DNA of 64,000 nt from Heliocidaris tuberculata. Its lineage: Eukaryota > Echinodermata > Echinoidea > Camarodonta > Echinometridae. Numbering within the stretch: the first letter of the stretch is position 1; the number at the start of each line of letters is the position of its first letter. Position numbers and translations under genes: made by a program. The DNA lies in contig CM046833.1 of NCBI GenBank assembly GCA_025618425.1, forward strand, positions 8,691,429-8,755,428. The letters run 5' to 3'. Under the pieces are notes generated by a model. The model worked only from the letters and a program-made list of their open reading frames with translations, was not told the origin of the DNA and did no database searches. Shown in pieces: positions 35,865 to 46,854 of this stretch.

Positions 35865-37084
35865 GTAAGAATATTGCACCATAAAACACTGCTCATTACA
35901 ATATTTGTAACATATTAATGCATGACATTCACACAGATTCTACATATTTAATTGTCTAGACACGTACACGTACTGCTTCCCACCCCTCGGTACCTTGCAC
36001 CGCATGATGTACAATGTAATAATGTAGTCATCCACGCATTGCCTGCCATGCGGTAGATGTGATGTCTTATTTTCAATATCAAATAAACAAACAGCCGATG
36101 TGGAAAGGACAATATATTCTGCGCTAAAATATTGAAAATAGCCTGCTCTTTTCCCCATCATGTCTCCCTCCTTTTGTTCAGAATTAGGTTATTATTTGCA
36201 TTGGACGAGAGCAGAGTTCACAATATGACAGTCACACATCATCCTTGTGCGATTGTAGGCTCCCACTATATACATGCACAGCAGATGCCTGTACAGATAT
36301 TGTGTCAGTGACGTATCCATTGCTTGGGGGGGGGGGATGGTGGAGGTCCACCTTTGCAAAAACCTAATCTGGTGCAGTGACATTAGGTAAAACAGAATAA
36401 GCCACTAAATTGTTTTAAAAAATGTCTGAACAGTTATGAAAATACATCACATCATCTGCTTGGAGCCAGAAGGGCACTAACTCTGTACAAATGATGGGAC
36501 TTACATGTAACGTCCTTCTGTCTACGAACGGACGAGATGATACATGTAATGTGGGCCTTTATGTACATATACATATGGGCCTACAGTGCTATGATGATAA
36601 TTCGACCGACAGAGCATCATACTCCTAGCTAAATATATGACATTGCCTTAGCAACAGTATTCACGTGCATATACACATGTAAACATGCACATACACATTA
36701 TATACATGTGCAGGTAATGCCCTGAATGTAATCTTGTGAACAATTTGAAAGCAGTTGTGATATGAATGCTGGTGCATCACAAGGCAATTTTGATAATTTC
36801 CTGTTATTATGGCCTAAACCGATAACATTTTGATCACTTGATCATGAATATGACTGCTTGTCTATGTGGTGTATTACAAGCACTCTCTTTATACAGTAAA
36901 GATCAACCTCTTTTAAATGCCACTGTTAATACAAATATTTGGGCTTTGTTTCTTAGAAACAAAATAAGAAATTATACTGAAACATAGTTGACCATTTTTA
37001 TAAATGCATTCAAATTTAGTGCATACGGAACTTTTTTATCTCTGCTGGATGATAAGACTAAATACATGTACATTCACCTGTCAT

Positions 37085-37165
37085 GAATTGGAGCGCCTTG
37101 AGCACCATTCATGGTGGATATGAGCGCTATATAAATATCCAATATTATTATTATTATTATTTAAT
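37085..37165 (+). mobile_element. LINE/SINE 3' end with (ATT)n tail
   Basis: GGAGCGCCTTGAGCACCATT, then GAGCGCTATATAAATATCCA, then (ATT)n. This is a very common 3' end of non-LTR retroposons in marine invertebrates. It is truncated, with no coding part. Confidence 0.55.
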
Positions 37166-37313
37166 TATTAGTAATATTTCAATTTTCAGAATGCAAAGTG
37201 CATGTTACATATTGGCAGGTCTTACATGTACATACATGTACTTAAGCCAAAATGTTTAACCCACCTAGCAATAACTATTGTACCGGTATGCGATATGTAC
37301 AGGGTGTTCAGAT

Positions 37314-37753
37314 CAGTGTTGGGTCCAAGACCAGATGGTCCGAGATCAAGATCAAGATCAAGATCAGACAGTCCGAGATCCAGATCAAGATCAAAATCCG
37401 CAGCTCAAGATCGAGATTAGAACATCTAAGATCAAGATCAGATATGTCCGAGATCAAGCTCAAGATCGAGGTTACTGATGCCGAACTCGAGACTGGTCTC
37501 GAGATCAAGATCGATCTCGAGGTACCCAACACTGAGTCGTGTTTTCGCTGATTGGTGAACGATTTTAAAAGCTTTTTCGTTTGATAATTTACATGTATGT
37601 AATAACAATGTTGATCTCGAGCGATCTTGGGCGAAAATTCCAAGTACAGAAGCTCCGAGATCAAGATCAAGATCAAGAACAAGATCGAGGTTACTAATGC
37701 TGATCTCCATACTGGTCTCGAGATCAAGATCGATCTTGAGGTACCCAACACTG
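37314..37753. mobile_element. hAT-like element with internal (GATCAA)n minisatellite
   Basis: It begins CAGTGTTGGGT and ends ACCCAACACTG, a hAT-type terminus; the same end also occurs at 37524-37534, suggesting an internal duplication. The body is built of GATCAA-type repeats with palindromic CTCGAGACTGGTCTCGAG segments. The flanks GTTCAGAT and TTTCAGGC share TTCAG and may be a decayed 8-bp target duplication. Confidence 0.55.
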
Positions 37754-38295
37754 TTTCAGGCACAAAAAATTTATACCAAAACGGTATAGCTATACCAAAA
37801 CGGTATTGCTATACAATGGATTTATGTGTCTGAATTCTGACTAACGAAACCTCATATAACAAAACGTTGTATAACGAAACTAGGGTCAGAGCATCGTTGT
37901 GAACTAGAACTCTATAACGAATCACCTTTCCGTGTGTGTCTCAACGTATGGCGACCATAGAACGGTATAACTGGGCGGGGCTTAACATGAGCATGCACGA
38001 AAGGTGACCTTACCAGAGGGCAGAGGCTAGTGGCGACCATAACAACACGTGCAGTGGAAAACTGCGAATCTGTACAATGTTTTTTCTAATCGGTCGAGAT
38101 ATGTGTCTGAACGGTCCGTAGGCTATACGATGAAAATTTTGTACGATGTTTCTTAATATCGAGTTTCGGTACAGGTGTATAAACATTTTGTGTCTGAACA
38201 GGGGGATATGGGGTAGGGTATTGGAATACAATGTTGACTGGCAACAGGTGGGCATAATACTTTGTACATATGTATCTGGGCAGATGTGTGTCAAT

Positions 38296-38615
38296 ATAAC
38301 CATTTCAAGACAATTGACCACATTTTGTGGTTCTGGCTCAAAAGTTTTTGATTTGATTCAGGGCTCTAAAAATATACCAGATGCACGAGTAGAAAGAGCA
38401 AAAATTTCTGAACACACTACACATGACATTGATTTTAAATCAAATCATTTTCAACTTTTCGACAAAATTCCTCACCATGTACATGTATATTGTTTTCAAA
38501 GACATTACACTTCATTAGCACCATGAAGCACTAAAAGAAAAATATACATTGCCAATTTGAATAATAAAATGTGATCCATTTAGCCCTTAAATAATTTTTG
38601 TCCTGAAAGGGTTAA
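38296..38615 (-). mobile_element. A-family MITE, internally deleted inverse copy A6
   Basis: Starts ATAACCATTTCAAGACAATTG and ends TCCTGAAAGGGTTAA. It is shorter than its sisters because about 90 bp of the middle is missing. Confidence 0.8.
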
Positions 38616-39398
38616 ATACTAATTACAAGTATGGTCTATATTGCATATATATGAAAAATCCATCACTTGACAAACATTTATAAATTTACATACATGTACA
38701 TTAATAGAAAATTGAAAATTGCCTGTTGTATTAGAAAACTTAGTTTATATTTCCATTTTACCCAATGCATACAGTGTAAATCAACAACTACACAATTTAA
38801 TAGAAAAAATGTATTTCTCACAGTGTACCTTGTAATGTCAACAAATTGAGTGTAGTTGGAGTTTGGACTCATCTACATATATACATTAACTCCTTAACTT
38901 GCACAGCGTTGTCACTACGGTGGTCGGCGCCAGTCGGAACCTTCCACCACTCGAAATTTCCGACCGACACTCAATGCAATATCACACCTGCCCGCCCGGC
39001 ACTAATATCCCCACTGACAAAGAAAAAATACTACGATTTTGACCTACGAACATGCAATTGTGGTTTAAGCCAGTAATCTGACAGCACTCACAGCAGTTGT
39101 ACAAAGTAAACCAAATAGTAGTACAGTAGTTACAATTATGCTTATATGCTGCAGCTACAATACAGTGTGTACTGTGTAGATACATGATATTTTTACTGTT
39201 TAATTATTATAACTTATAAGCCCTGAAAACCGACTAGTTTTTGTCCCCCCCGAACCCCTGTCGCAAGGTGTCGGGTGATAAAATTTCCACCACTAAAAAG
39301 TCCCTGGTGACAACCCTGATCTTGCAGTATATTTACATGTAATATCCTGTCTATTCATTTTTATTGAACTCATAGAGCTGCTAACTATGATTTGCCCC

Positions 39399-39540
39399 GG
39401 GGGGGGGGGGGGGGGGTGTTTTATGTCTCATTTAGGCCTGCATCTGCGTCCATGAAAATGAGTAAGAAAGGGTTGTTTTTTTCACCTCCAGACAGTACCG
39501 TAACCCGGGGATCTCGTTTAGGGTATCAAAAACAGAATGG
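39399..39540 (+). mobile_element. Fragment of G-type element preceded by a poly-G tract
   Basis: G run at about 39400-39416, then TGTCTCATTTAGGCCTGCAT and GCGTCCATGAAAATGAGTAA, matching the left end of the element at 24233. Confidence 0.6.
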
Positions 39541-40004
39541 AATAGAAAACAGAAGAAAATAGAAAGAAAATTTAAAAAGTGCCAGTCTATCATTTTAAGG
39601 CAAACTAATCTGAAAGTGGTTGAATTACATTTAAAGTTTGTCTTTGGATGCTGAAAACAAAATGAAAAACAGCAACACAATTCCTAAACTTTCAGTCACA
39701 TTCGAAATTTAGGAAGTGCCAGTCTAATATTTTAATGCAAACTGAAATTCAGTTTATCTGTAGAAGCTGAAAGAAAAGTGGCAACACAGCATTGTGTTTT
39801 ACTGTGTTTAAAGAGATATTAGCCTCATATTTTTGTTGACTGACTTTTTTTTACATGATCTACTTGGCAAACACAAATGGCTGCATTAGTCAACAAATTT
39901 TGTTTTTATGGAAATAACTCCATATTAATTTTTCCTGTTTTTTGTTTCACCCACATGCACTTTGTGCTCATCTCTCTTTGTTTATAATTACTTGGCAGTC
40001 TTTT

Positions 40005-40446
40005 TTAAAAACACTTTTAGACAATTGACCACGTTTCGTGGTTTGGCTCAATAACTTTTGATTAAGAGCCGTAAAAAATATACCAGATGCATACAGGTGT
40101 AAGTAGAAATTTGAGCAAAAATTCCTGCACACATTGTGTCCATTTTGTTGTATGACCATATTGCATTTGATGTCAGGAATTTTGAAAAGGAGAATAAGCT
40201 TTAAAATCATTAAATTGGCAACAAATTGATAGGTTAAAGAAATCATTGTTTTTTTTTCTCAAAATTGGCATTTTTTTTCTTCAAATTTTTGACAAAGTTT
40301 CTAACCATATATATTTTTTTCAGTTCAAAGACATTATGGCTTATTAGAACAATGTAGCACTGAAAGAAAAATATTATTGTTCCCAATTTGAAGAACAAAC
40401 TGTGATCGATGTAGCCCTTAAATAATTCCTGTCCTGAAAGGGTTAA
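40005..40446 (-). mobile_element. A-family MITE, inverse copy A7
   Basis: The right end TCCTGAAAGGGTTAA is intact; the left end is degraded (TTAAAAACACTTTTAGACAA). The body is collinear with the family. Confidence 0.8.
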
Positions 40447-40889
40447 GGAAACTCTTTTTTGAGAAATATTGTGCTGCTGAAATTTTGATACATTCTCAGA
40501 GGAGGCCTGGTCAGGTGGCTGAGTAGTAGAGCAGTGGGTCTGGTTTAACTTACAGAAGTACATGTACATGTATATTATGGAGTATGGCCTTAGCACAACA
40601 TGAAATGAAATATGCTTTCGAGAACAGACTTAAAACCTACATGTACCTATTCAAAGGGCGGTCATTCCTAAACTCACAGCATAATATCAGCTCTTCACTC
40701 GTACATTTAATTCATATCTGTTTTTGTCTTAAGTTTGTTAATACTCTGTAATGACCTACATGTATGATTCTCGTTATCCATGTTCATTGCTCGTTTTACA
40801 TGTATATAAACTTGTTTTTTTAATCATGAACATATAATGTGCAAAGTGCTTAGAAATTAGGAGTATTACGCACTACATACACGTACATG

Positions 40890-41000
40890 ATGATGGTGAT
40901 GTTGATGATGATGGTGATGAGTTTTATTATTATTTTGTTACTGTTATTAGTATTGTTATTATTACTATTACTGATTACTACTACTATTAATATTACTATT
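40890..41000. repeat. (GAT)n/(TTA)n microsatellite
   Basis: GATGATGGTGATG... followed by TTATTATTAC-type repeats. A related (TTA)n block recurs at 41190-41300, next to the exon 6 acceptor. Confidence 0.85.
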
Positions 41001-41181
41001 ACTAAGTGTGAAACTCGTTATAACAAACTCCTTGGGACCAAGGAAATTACCTCTTTATATTCAAACCTTGTTATATCAGGGCTAAACAATAATAGAATAC
41101 AAAGAAATGGGACCGGGAAAATGACCTTGTTATAATGAGAGTTTGTTATAACAGTGTTCTTTATAATGAGGTTCCACTGTA
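41001..41181. mobile_element. pogo/Tigger-like MITE, copy 1
   Basis: Right end ATAATGAGGTTCCACTGTA and left end GTGTGAAACTCGTTATAAC are inverted and resemble the pogo/Tigger terminus (CAGTRGAACCTCGTTATAA, from memory). The interior holds repeated TTGTTATA. The second copy is at 48920. Confidence 0.6.
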
Positions 41182-41332
41182 TTATTCTCTTATTTTTTAT
41201 TACTATTATTAGTATTGTTACTATTACTATTACTGATTACTACTAGTATTAATATTACTATATCAGATTATTCTCTTGTTATTATTATCATCATCATCAT
41301 CAAAACCTTTCATTTCTTCCTCTTTCTTCCAG

Positions 41333-41413
41333 GACGATGAATTGGAGCTGTTGGTATCCCATGACAGAGAATCATTCCGAATGGCTCAGTTTCCTTTCAC
41401 TGTGCCTAACAGG
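41333..41413 (+). CDS. SORL1: SORL1-like exon 6: VPS10 propeller, last exon before the gap
   Basis: 27 codons, phase 0 at both ends, acceptor ttccag, donor AGG|gtaagt. The peptide starts DDELELLVSHDRESFRMAQF and ends PFTVPNR. The family equivalent is VQLWVSFGRKPMRAAQF.., so the VPS10 domain is about half complete at this point. Nothing matching the following blades exists before the N run. Confidence 0.92.
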
Positions 41414-43164
41414 GTAAGTGGGACATAACCAGGCCATCTCATCAAGTAAGCCAAAACTCGTTAAAGTGTACCAATTACCTGAAAATATAATTTGTGTACC
41501 GCTAGAATGTATAAAATCAACCTCAAAGAACTTTATCTGGCATTCTATAGGTCAACAGTTTAGAAGTATGAGGGAAATAAAGGATAACATGAAGTTGCAT
41601 GCGGAACCGAACTCTGCGTCGGGTAGTCTACTCACGAGTCGCTTTTATGCTTATAGAGAGTATAATTTAGATGTAATATTTGCAGCCCATATTTTTAATA
41701 TATTATATACCGTATCTTCTGGCTTAAAGGCCGCACCGCTGCAAAGGCCGCACCCCAACTTTGATAACTCATTTGGAAAAAAAAAAAATGGGGAAAAAGC
41801 ACAAGCAAAAGAAATGTTGCCCCCCAAAAATCATACAACGAAAAAACAAGGGCCAAACTTTTTATTGTATTGATTTTTGGAGACGATTATTCCTAGATGT
41901 CTTTGCTTTTATGTCATTAAGAAGTCTTAAGAATTTAAAAAGAGGAAGAGAATCTGAGGAAGCGTACTGCTCGCAAACACGTACATCTTTGTAGACTAGT
42001 ACTACGATATGTGCACAGTTTCCCTACTATAAAAGTTCGACTACAAACGGGACTATCAACCGTGAATGCAACTCGCAAATTGAGGCTCAATCACAAACGA
42101 AATTGGAAAGGAAATGTTTCCACCACTCTAAAAAATCGTAGAGATACATGTATATCTTACATGGGTGCATATTCCATCAAAAGTTCCCCAAGTGATTTCC
42201 AAAGACAGAAAAATACATATATAGCATGATGGTTTCGAAGAGGAAATTAAAAACGTTGTCCCAACGATTTGCAAGCTGAAACATGTCCTTGCCATGACCA
42301 AAGATCGTAAAAGGGAAGATAAGACACTATCCAAATTTTGTACAGGGTCAGATGTAATGGCCAGGGGAAGCGTGCCCTTCCCCATGAGGCCACTTCGTTA
42401 CATAAAATTAGGGGGAGTGTCCTATCTTCTCTTTTAAGATCTTTTCCATGACCTACAATGTAGGATAACGCGCACGCCACGTGCGCTATGAAAATCCACT
42501 GCGATAACTGTCCGTTCTCCATACAAAATACACACATCGCCGCGAAGGATCCTGCGAGGATACGACCGTGCTGAAATAGCGTGGAGGTGAAGGGGTGCTA
42601 TCGATCTCTACACCATGCATGCTCTACACATACGAGGGGTGCGCTCAAAAGACAAATTAAAACTTACAGAGCGCCTATAATGTCCATTACAATAGCTCAT
42701 AGTACAGAAAATACTTTTGCCTCTTTGATACTACCATAATATCGACCGGGGAAGAAAATTCGGGTATTTTTCGAGGCTGATTTCAGCAGGTTACTCGAGC
42801 TCAATCGAGCTTCGTACGAGTGCTTTGTCAACCTCGGAAGACCATACGAGGCCGTGCTTGTAATTATATTAATGAGATATTTAGTTATCAGTTCTGAATG
42901 ATATATTTATGAATAAAAATATTTCAATACTTGAAAGATAATTACATCGATAGAGATAGAGCACAGGCTCACTGTAGATCTAGTCCCATCAATTCCAATA
43001 CGTGTGGTTTAGACCAGGGTTTTGAAGGCAGTTTATTTTTGCCTGTTGTTGCTTATAGGCCGCACCCAGACTTTGTGATTATATTTTGGGTGAAAATACC
43101 ACGGCTTTTACGCCGGAAAATATGGTAGTCATGGTACCTCTAACATAGAGAGCAAAATATTTTT
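41414..43164. other. Intron 6 up to the assembly gap
   Basis: It consists mainly of a 1.4-kb inverted-ended element. No VPS10, YWTD, EGF or LDLR-A exon is visible on either strand. Confidence 0.7.
41708..43127. mobile_element. U element: inverted-ended element next to the gap
   Basis: Left end TACCGTATCTTCTGGCTTAA then AGGCCGCACC; the right end, CACGGCTTTTACGCCGGAAA then ATATGGTA, is its inverse. GGCCGCACCC also occurs as an internal direct copy near 43060. An internal hairpin pairs about 42298-42345 with about 42400-42450 (AGGGAAGATAAGACACT / AGTGTCCTATCTTCTC). No transposase ORF. Confidence 0.55.
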
Positions 43165-43664
43165 NNNNNNNNNNNNNNNNNNNNNNNNNNNNNNNNNNNN
43201 NNNNNNNNNNNNNNNNNNNNNNNNNNNNNNNNNNNNNNNNNNNNNNNNNNNNNNNNNNNNNNNNNNNNNNNNNNNNNNNNNNNNNNNNNNNNNNNNNNNN
43301 NNNNNNNNNNNNNNNNNNNNNNNNNNNNNNNNNNNNNNNNNNNNNNNNNNNNNNNNNNNNNNNNNNNNNNNNNNNNNNNNNNNNNNNNNNNNNNNNNNNN
43401 NNNNNNNNNNNNNNNNNNNNNNNNNNNNNNNNNNNNNNNNNNNNNNNNNNNNNNNNNNNNNNNNNNNNNNNNNNNNNNNNNNNNNNNNNNNNNNNNNNNN
43501 NNNNNNNNNNNNNNNNNNNNNNNNNNNNNNNNNNNNNNNNNNNNNNNNNNNNNNNNNNNNNNNNNNNNNNNNNNNNNNNNNNNNNNNNNNNNNNNNNNNN
43601 NNNNNNNNNNNNNNNNNNNNNNNNNNNNNNNNNNNNNNNNNNNNNNNNNNNNNNNNNNNNNNNN
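43165..43664. other. Assembly gap of exactly 500 N
   Basis: Unsequenced. The round size suggests a placeholder rather than a measured distance. More than half of the expected protein is missing at this point. Confidence 0.95.
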
Positions 43665-43665
43665 T

Positions 43666-43773
43666 AGAAACATCTCTGCTCCCAGCGACGTTCATGCTAC
43701 TCTGATAACTGAGGACTCGTATCTTATAGTCAATGTAAGCTGGAGCTACAACACTCCCAATGCCCTGTTCCAG
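43666..43773 (+). CDS. SORL1: SORL1-like FnIII module 1, part 1 (5' partial)
   Basis: The open frame reads out of the gap: RNISAPSDVHATL, then VNVSWSYNTPNALFQ, ending in phase 0 at CAG|gtaggt. The pattern is that of FnIII strands A-B with the conserved Trp. NIS and NVS are potential glycosylation sites. The true 5' boundary may be in the N run; a TAG at 43665-43667 could be the acceptor but would require an upstream exon ending with two codon bases. Confidence 0.85.
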
Positions 43774-43819
43774 GTAGGTGTATTATTATCACGGCTAGAA
43801 GTGGGCATTTCCGGAACTG

Positions 43820-43920
43820 TAAAGGGCTGGTCACATCTGTCCGATAAAGATAACGATAATGCATGCACCAATAAAATGCACCTAATTGGTCACACCTGAC
43901 CGATAAAATCGCTAGGGTTC
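43820..43920. mobile_element. W-family MITE, partial copy 2
   Basis: TAAAGGGCTGGTCACATCTG then TCCGATAAAGATAACGATAA, matching the left half of 10041-10233, followed by the inverse-like TGGTCACACCTGACCGATAA. Confidence 0.55.
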
Positions 43921-44038
43921 TGTCAATCCAACATGATGGACACTGCCCATATGATTTTCTGAAGTAAAACGTCACCTCGATTGAGCAAAAATGATTGGCT
44001 CTCCGAAAATATCGGTGAGCTCTGTCCTGGAAAAATCA

Positions 44039-44098
44039 ATGTGTGTGTGTGTGTACATGTATATGGGGGGGTATTGTTCAGGGGTAGTTTCTAAGGAG

Positions 44099-44139
<41 letters not shown>

Positions 44140-44232
44140 GGGGGGGGTATTGTTCAGGGATAGTTGTCTAAGGAGTTTTGTGGTGTGTGTGTGTGGTGTG
44201 TGTATACGGGGGGGGGGGGGGTCTAAGGAGGT
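44039..44232. repeat. (GT)n microsatellites with TATGGGGGGG units
   Basis: Three related units: (GT)n, then a TATATGGGGGG-type run, then TATTGTTCAGGG..AGTT..CTAAGGAG. The middle (GT) tract is about 34 nt. Confidence 0.9.
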
Positions 44233-44902
44233 TGTTGGGTCGGGTACTGTATAAAACCAGAAAATGTCATGCATTCAGTGCTTGCGAATTTCGTGAGTGG
44301 TTCGGATTCGCGAAAGTTTCATGTTGTGATCGTTCCCGGTTTTACAGTACTACTCCTTGTTTACGGGGAAATAATGTAGGGGGGGGGGGTTTCCTGGGCG
44401 GTAGATTTCCAGGGGCGGGGGGAGGGTAGTGATCTTCATAGATACATGTACATCCTGCAAGACCTTCCTCAGTGACTTTTGTGGAAACTAACAAATCTCT
44501 CATAGACCTAATTATCACTGTTTTTTAGTGAGAATTTTGAACAAATTTCATAATCGATGTACATGTACAGTAGTCAGCAATAGAGTGTAGACATTTACAC
44601 AGACAGTCATGGGTAGGTCAGTGATTACAGTTGATGTGCATTATAAACCGCAGACAAGAATGATGAAGTGAGCTATTATATCGGTCTTGTCTGTTCCTTT
44701 TATTTTTGCCTGTTAAGTCTGTCTCCTACCTGTTTTTTTAATGAGAATTTTCTCTTTCTCTCTATCTCTCCCATTCCTCTGTGAGCTGCCTCTTATTTCC
44801 TTTTAAACTGACCCATTTAGATTGTGCTGCTGGTCAGTCTTGTTATGCCAATAAAACACACACAAAAGAAAAGTAAAAAAATTTATTATTTTTCTTTTGC
44901 AG

Positions 44903-45007
44903 GTCTTTTACCGTGTGGAGCACGGTTCTTTTCTTCAATCGGACTTGACAAGGGAAAAGTACCTAAAGCTATACGACTTAGAAGAGGACAGAAATTACCT
45001 TTTCTCA
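44903..45007 (+). CDS. SORL1: SORL1-like FnIII module 1, part 2
   Basis: 35 codons, phase 0 at both ends, acceptor tttgcag, donor TCA|gtaagg. It encodes VFYRVEHGSFLQ then LYDLEEDRNYLFS, the FnIII C-C' strands, then the 'L-x-x-x-x-x-Y' tyrosine-corner region (RNYLFS). Confidence 0.9.
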
Positions 45008-45056
45008 GTAAGGATAACCTCCACTGCATGTCTTTCCTTCTCTGTACAGTAAACAC

Positions 45057-45445
45057 TTAAAGATAAAGTTGAGTTCTGGTCATGAGATTGCATTGTGAAA
45101 GAAATTGTCTCAAAGCAATTGGTAAAGTGTGATTAGGTATTACATGTACATAAGAATTGGGGTATGCTGTAAGGTTTTGGAATCACCAAAATGAGAAGAT
45201 ATTGACTTACATCCTGCCGAGTGTCAAATGCACTGCACAGAATTGTGCATATGGGACTACACACAAATGTTTGGCCTGAACATTTCATCTGTTTCTTGTC
45301 ATATTTTGAATATGAGGGCATTTGAAGAGCAATCCTTTTCAGGGTACATTTCTACTATGATACTCTCCCAAACTAGACACAAAAAGAATGAGAAAGCCCC
45401 AAAATACTTTTTTACCTTTTTTCCAGAACTCAACCTTCCCTTTAA
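45057..45445 (-). mobile_element. F-family TTAA-ended MITE, copy F4
   Basis: TTAAAGATAAAGTTGAGTTC to CCAGAACTCAACCTTCCCTTTAA, both TTAA sites present. It is a clean example of the family, 389 bp. Confidence 0.85.
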
Positions 45446-45480
45446 AAAGAAGGTTGAGTTCTGGAAAAGGTGAAAAATTT

Positions 45481-45671
45481 GTTGTTGTTGTTGTTGTTAA
45501 TTGGGTTTTTACAGATGTCTATCAATCAGATATGATTATTTGTGCCTGTGACCGACCTTTAACGTCACCATGCGAAAAATGTGACTGATATTCGAACCTG
45601 GGTCCGATCAGAGTCAGTTTGTAGGCAAATGCAGAGAGCTGAACATAGATGATACCACTGGACCAACTTCA
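45481..45671 (-). mobile_element. tRNA-derived SINE, copy 2
   Basis: On the minus strand: A-box-like GTTGGTCCAGTGGTA, B box GGTTCGAATAT, a shared body with CTGATCGGACCCAGG and CGTTAAAGGTCGGTCACAGG, and an (AAC)n tail at about 45481-45500. Copy 1 is at 2349-2562. Confidence 0.75.
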
Positions 45672-45808
45672 GGGCCCTGTTTCATAAAACTTGTCATCAA
45701 TGACAAGTTGCAGTAACTGTTATAAGCTACTGAAATCCTTGCATCTGATTGGCTGAGAGCAAATTTGTCCGTAAAAATCATTGACAATACACTTGATGAA
45801 ACGCCCCC
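45672..45808. mobile_element. E-family MITE, copy E3
   Basis: GGGCCCTGTTTCATAAAACT to ACTTGATGAAACGCCCCC, with the CTGATTGGCTGAGAGC core. Confidence 0.75.
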
Positions 45809-45814
45809 GTGATC

Positions 45815-45960
45815 CCCAGGAATTGTGAGCTTTCTCATTCTTTCTATGCGAGTTAGGAAGAATATCATAGATGAAATGCCCCTTGAAAAGGATTGCTCTT
45901 TAAATGTCCTCATACTCGATTTATGACTAAAAATTCATCTAGCTGGAAAGTTTTGATCAA
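45815..45960 (+). mobile_element. F-family MITE fragment, copy F5
   Basis: Left half only: TGTGAGCTTTCTCATTCTTT and CCCTTGAAAAGGATTGCTCT. Confidence 0.6.
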
Positions 45961-46054
45961 TCTTTCATGCCACATGGGTTAATATCATAATACTTAGTAG
46001 TAGTATATCCAACTCTGTATAACCGTGAATGTCATGTACTATTTTCATGTCTAG

Positions 46055-46121
46055 GTGACAGCTGAAGTAGATAGAGTAACTGGAACTCGCAGCTCAGAAT
46101 TTCCACTCTTCGTTGGTAAAG
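46055..46121 (+). CDS. SORL1: SORL1-like FnIII module 1, part 3
   Basis: 67 nt from phase 0 to phase 1, acceptor gtctag, donor AAAG|gtaggg. It encodes VTAEVDRVTGTRSSEFPLFV then GK, the F-G strands and exit of the module. The phase 1 exit is the usual boundary between extracellular modules. Confidence 0.9.
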
Positions 46122-46489
46122 GTAGGGGATGAAATTCAACGCAATCCAAACCAAGATACCGAATTCATGAAATATCCAGTTCAATATGTAACCCTAACAG
46201 GGCCAGGGGGAGGGGGAGGGGGAGGGGGGAGGGGGAGGGGGGAGGGGCACAATCTACCTCTCTGCACAGGGAGGATGAGATACCACAAACTTAAATGACA
46301 GTTTCTTAATCCATTGCTATCCCGGGTGCTCATTTTTACTTTTGAAGCACACATATACCATTGTCACGTGAAATTTACAGAGCTGAGAATGTTATGACTA
46401 TTATGCCTCGTCCCACCATCTAAACCAACAACAGAACCCCCCCCCCAAAAAAAAAAAAAAAAAATCAATTATCCCCAATGGTAAAGAAT

Positions 46490-46820
46490 CAATTGGTTTG
46501 AGGTTGCTTTGGAGTTGGTTTAGGGTCAGTTTGAAGGCGGTTAGGGGTCACTTCAGAGTTAGTTTGGCGGTGTGACTCATACTGTAATCACACCAACAAT
46601 ACCGACAACAGACCCCCCCCCAAAAAAAACAAAAAAACAACAACAACCAAAAACAAAAACAAAAACAAAGAATTAAATTATCTCCTATGGTAAAAAATCG
46701 GTTGGTTAGAGGTTGCTTTGGAGTCAGTTTAAGGTTGGTTTGGAGGCGGTTTGGGGTCACTTCGAAGTTAGTTTGGCGGTGAGACTCATGCTGTAATCAC
46801 ACCAATGAGTCTGACAACAT
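46490..46820 (+). repeat. Two tandem units of about 205 bp
   Basis: TTGAGGTTGCTTTGGAGT..GGTTTAGGGTCAGTTTG..GGCGG..GACTCAT.CTGTAATCACACCAA occurs at 46497-46600 and again at 46706-46806. Each is preceded by a C/A homopolymer region. Confidence 0.75.
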
Positions 46821-46854
46821 ACCTACCCAATTACATTACGTCTATGAATCGGTC

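Larger units (their letters stand above)
13533..41332. other. Intron 5 (27.8 kb)
   Basis: The largest intron visible. Flanking exons are contiguous in the family alignment, so no exon is expected inside. It contains most of the A, B, D, F, G, N and other inverted-repeat elements listed separately, a CpG-rich block at 18180-18520, a Helitron-like end at 22302 and many simple repeats. No credible second gene was found. Stretches 13910-15130, 24760-26760, 27000-27510, 28330-29140 and 35870-37080 show nothing beyond low-complexity sequence and isolated TACATGTA motifs. Confidence 0.7.
43774..44902. other. Intron between FnIII module 1 exons
   Basis: Contains a W-family partial MITE, (GT)n microsatellites with G runs (44040-44230), and G-rich sequence to about 44430. 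Nothing else recognised. Confidence 0.75.
45008..46054. other. Intron B-C
   Basis: Almost entirely mobile elements: an F-family MITE starting 50 nt after the donor, a tRNA-derived SINE, an E-family MITE and a partial F copy (about 45815-45960). Confidence 0.8.

Noticed and set aside
40500..40550. tRNA gene or SINE start (GTGGCTGAGTAGTAGAGCAG resembles an A box)
   Set aside because: No B box, no cloverleaf and no tail found downstream.
41418..41873. 151-residue frame directly after exon 6
   Set aside because: It begins inside the intron at the donor (gtaagt) and runs into a transposon-like element. It has no similarity to the expected VPS10 continuation.
43129..43695. Long frame consisting of undetermined residues
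   Set aside because: It reads through the N gap and is not evidence of coding sequence.
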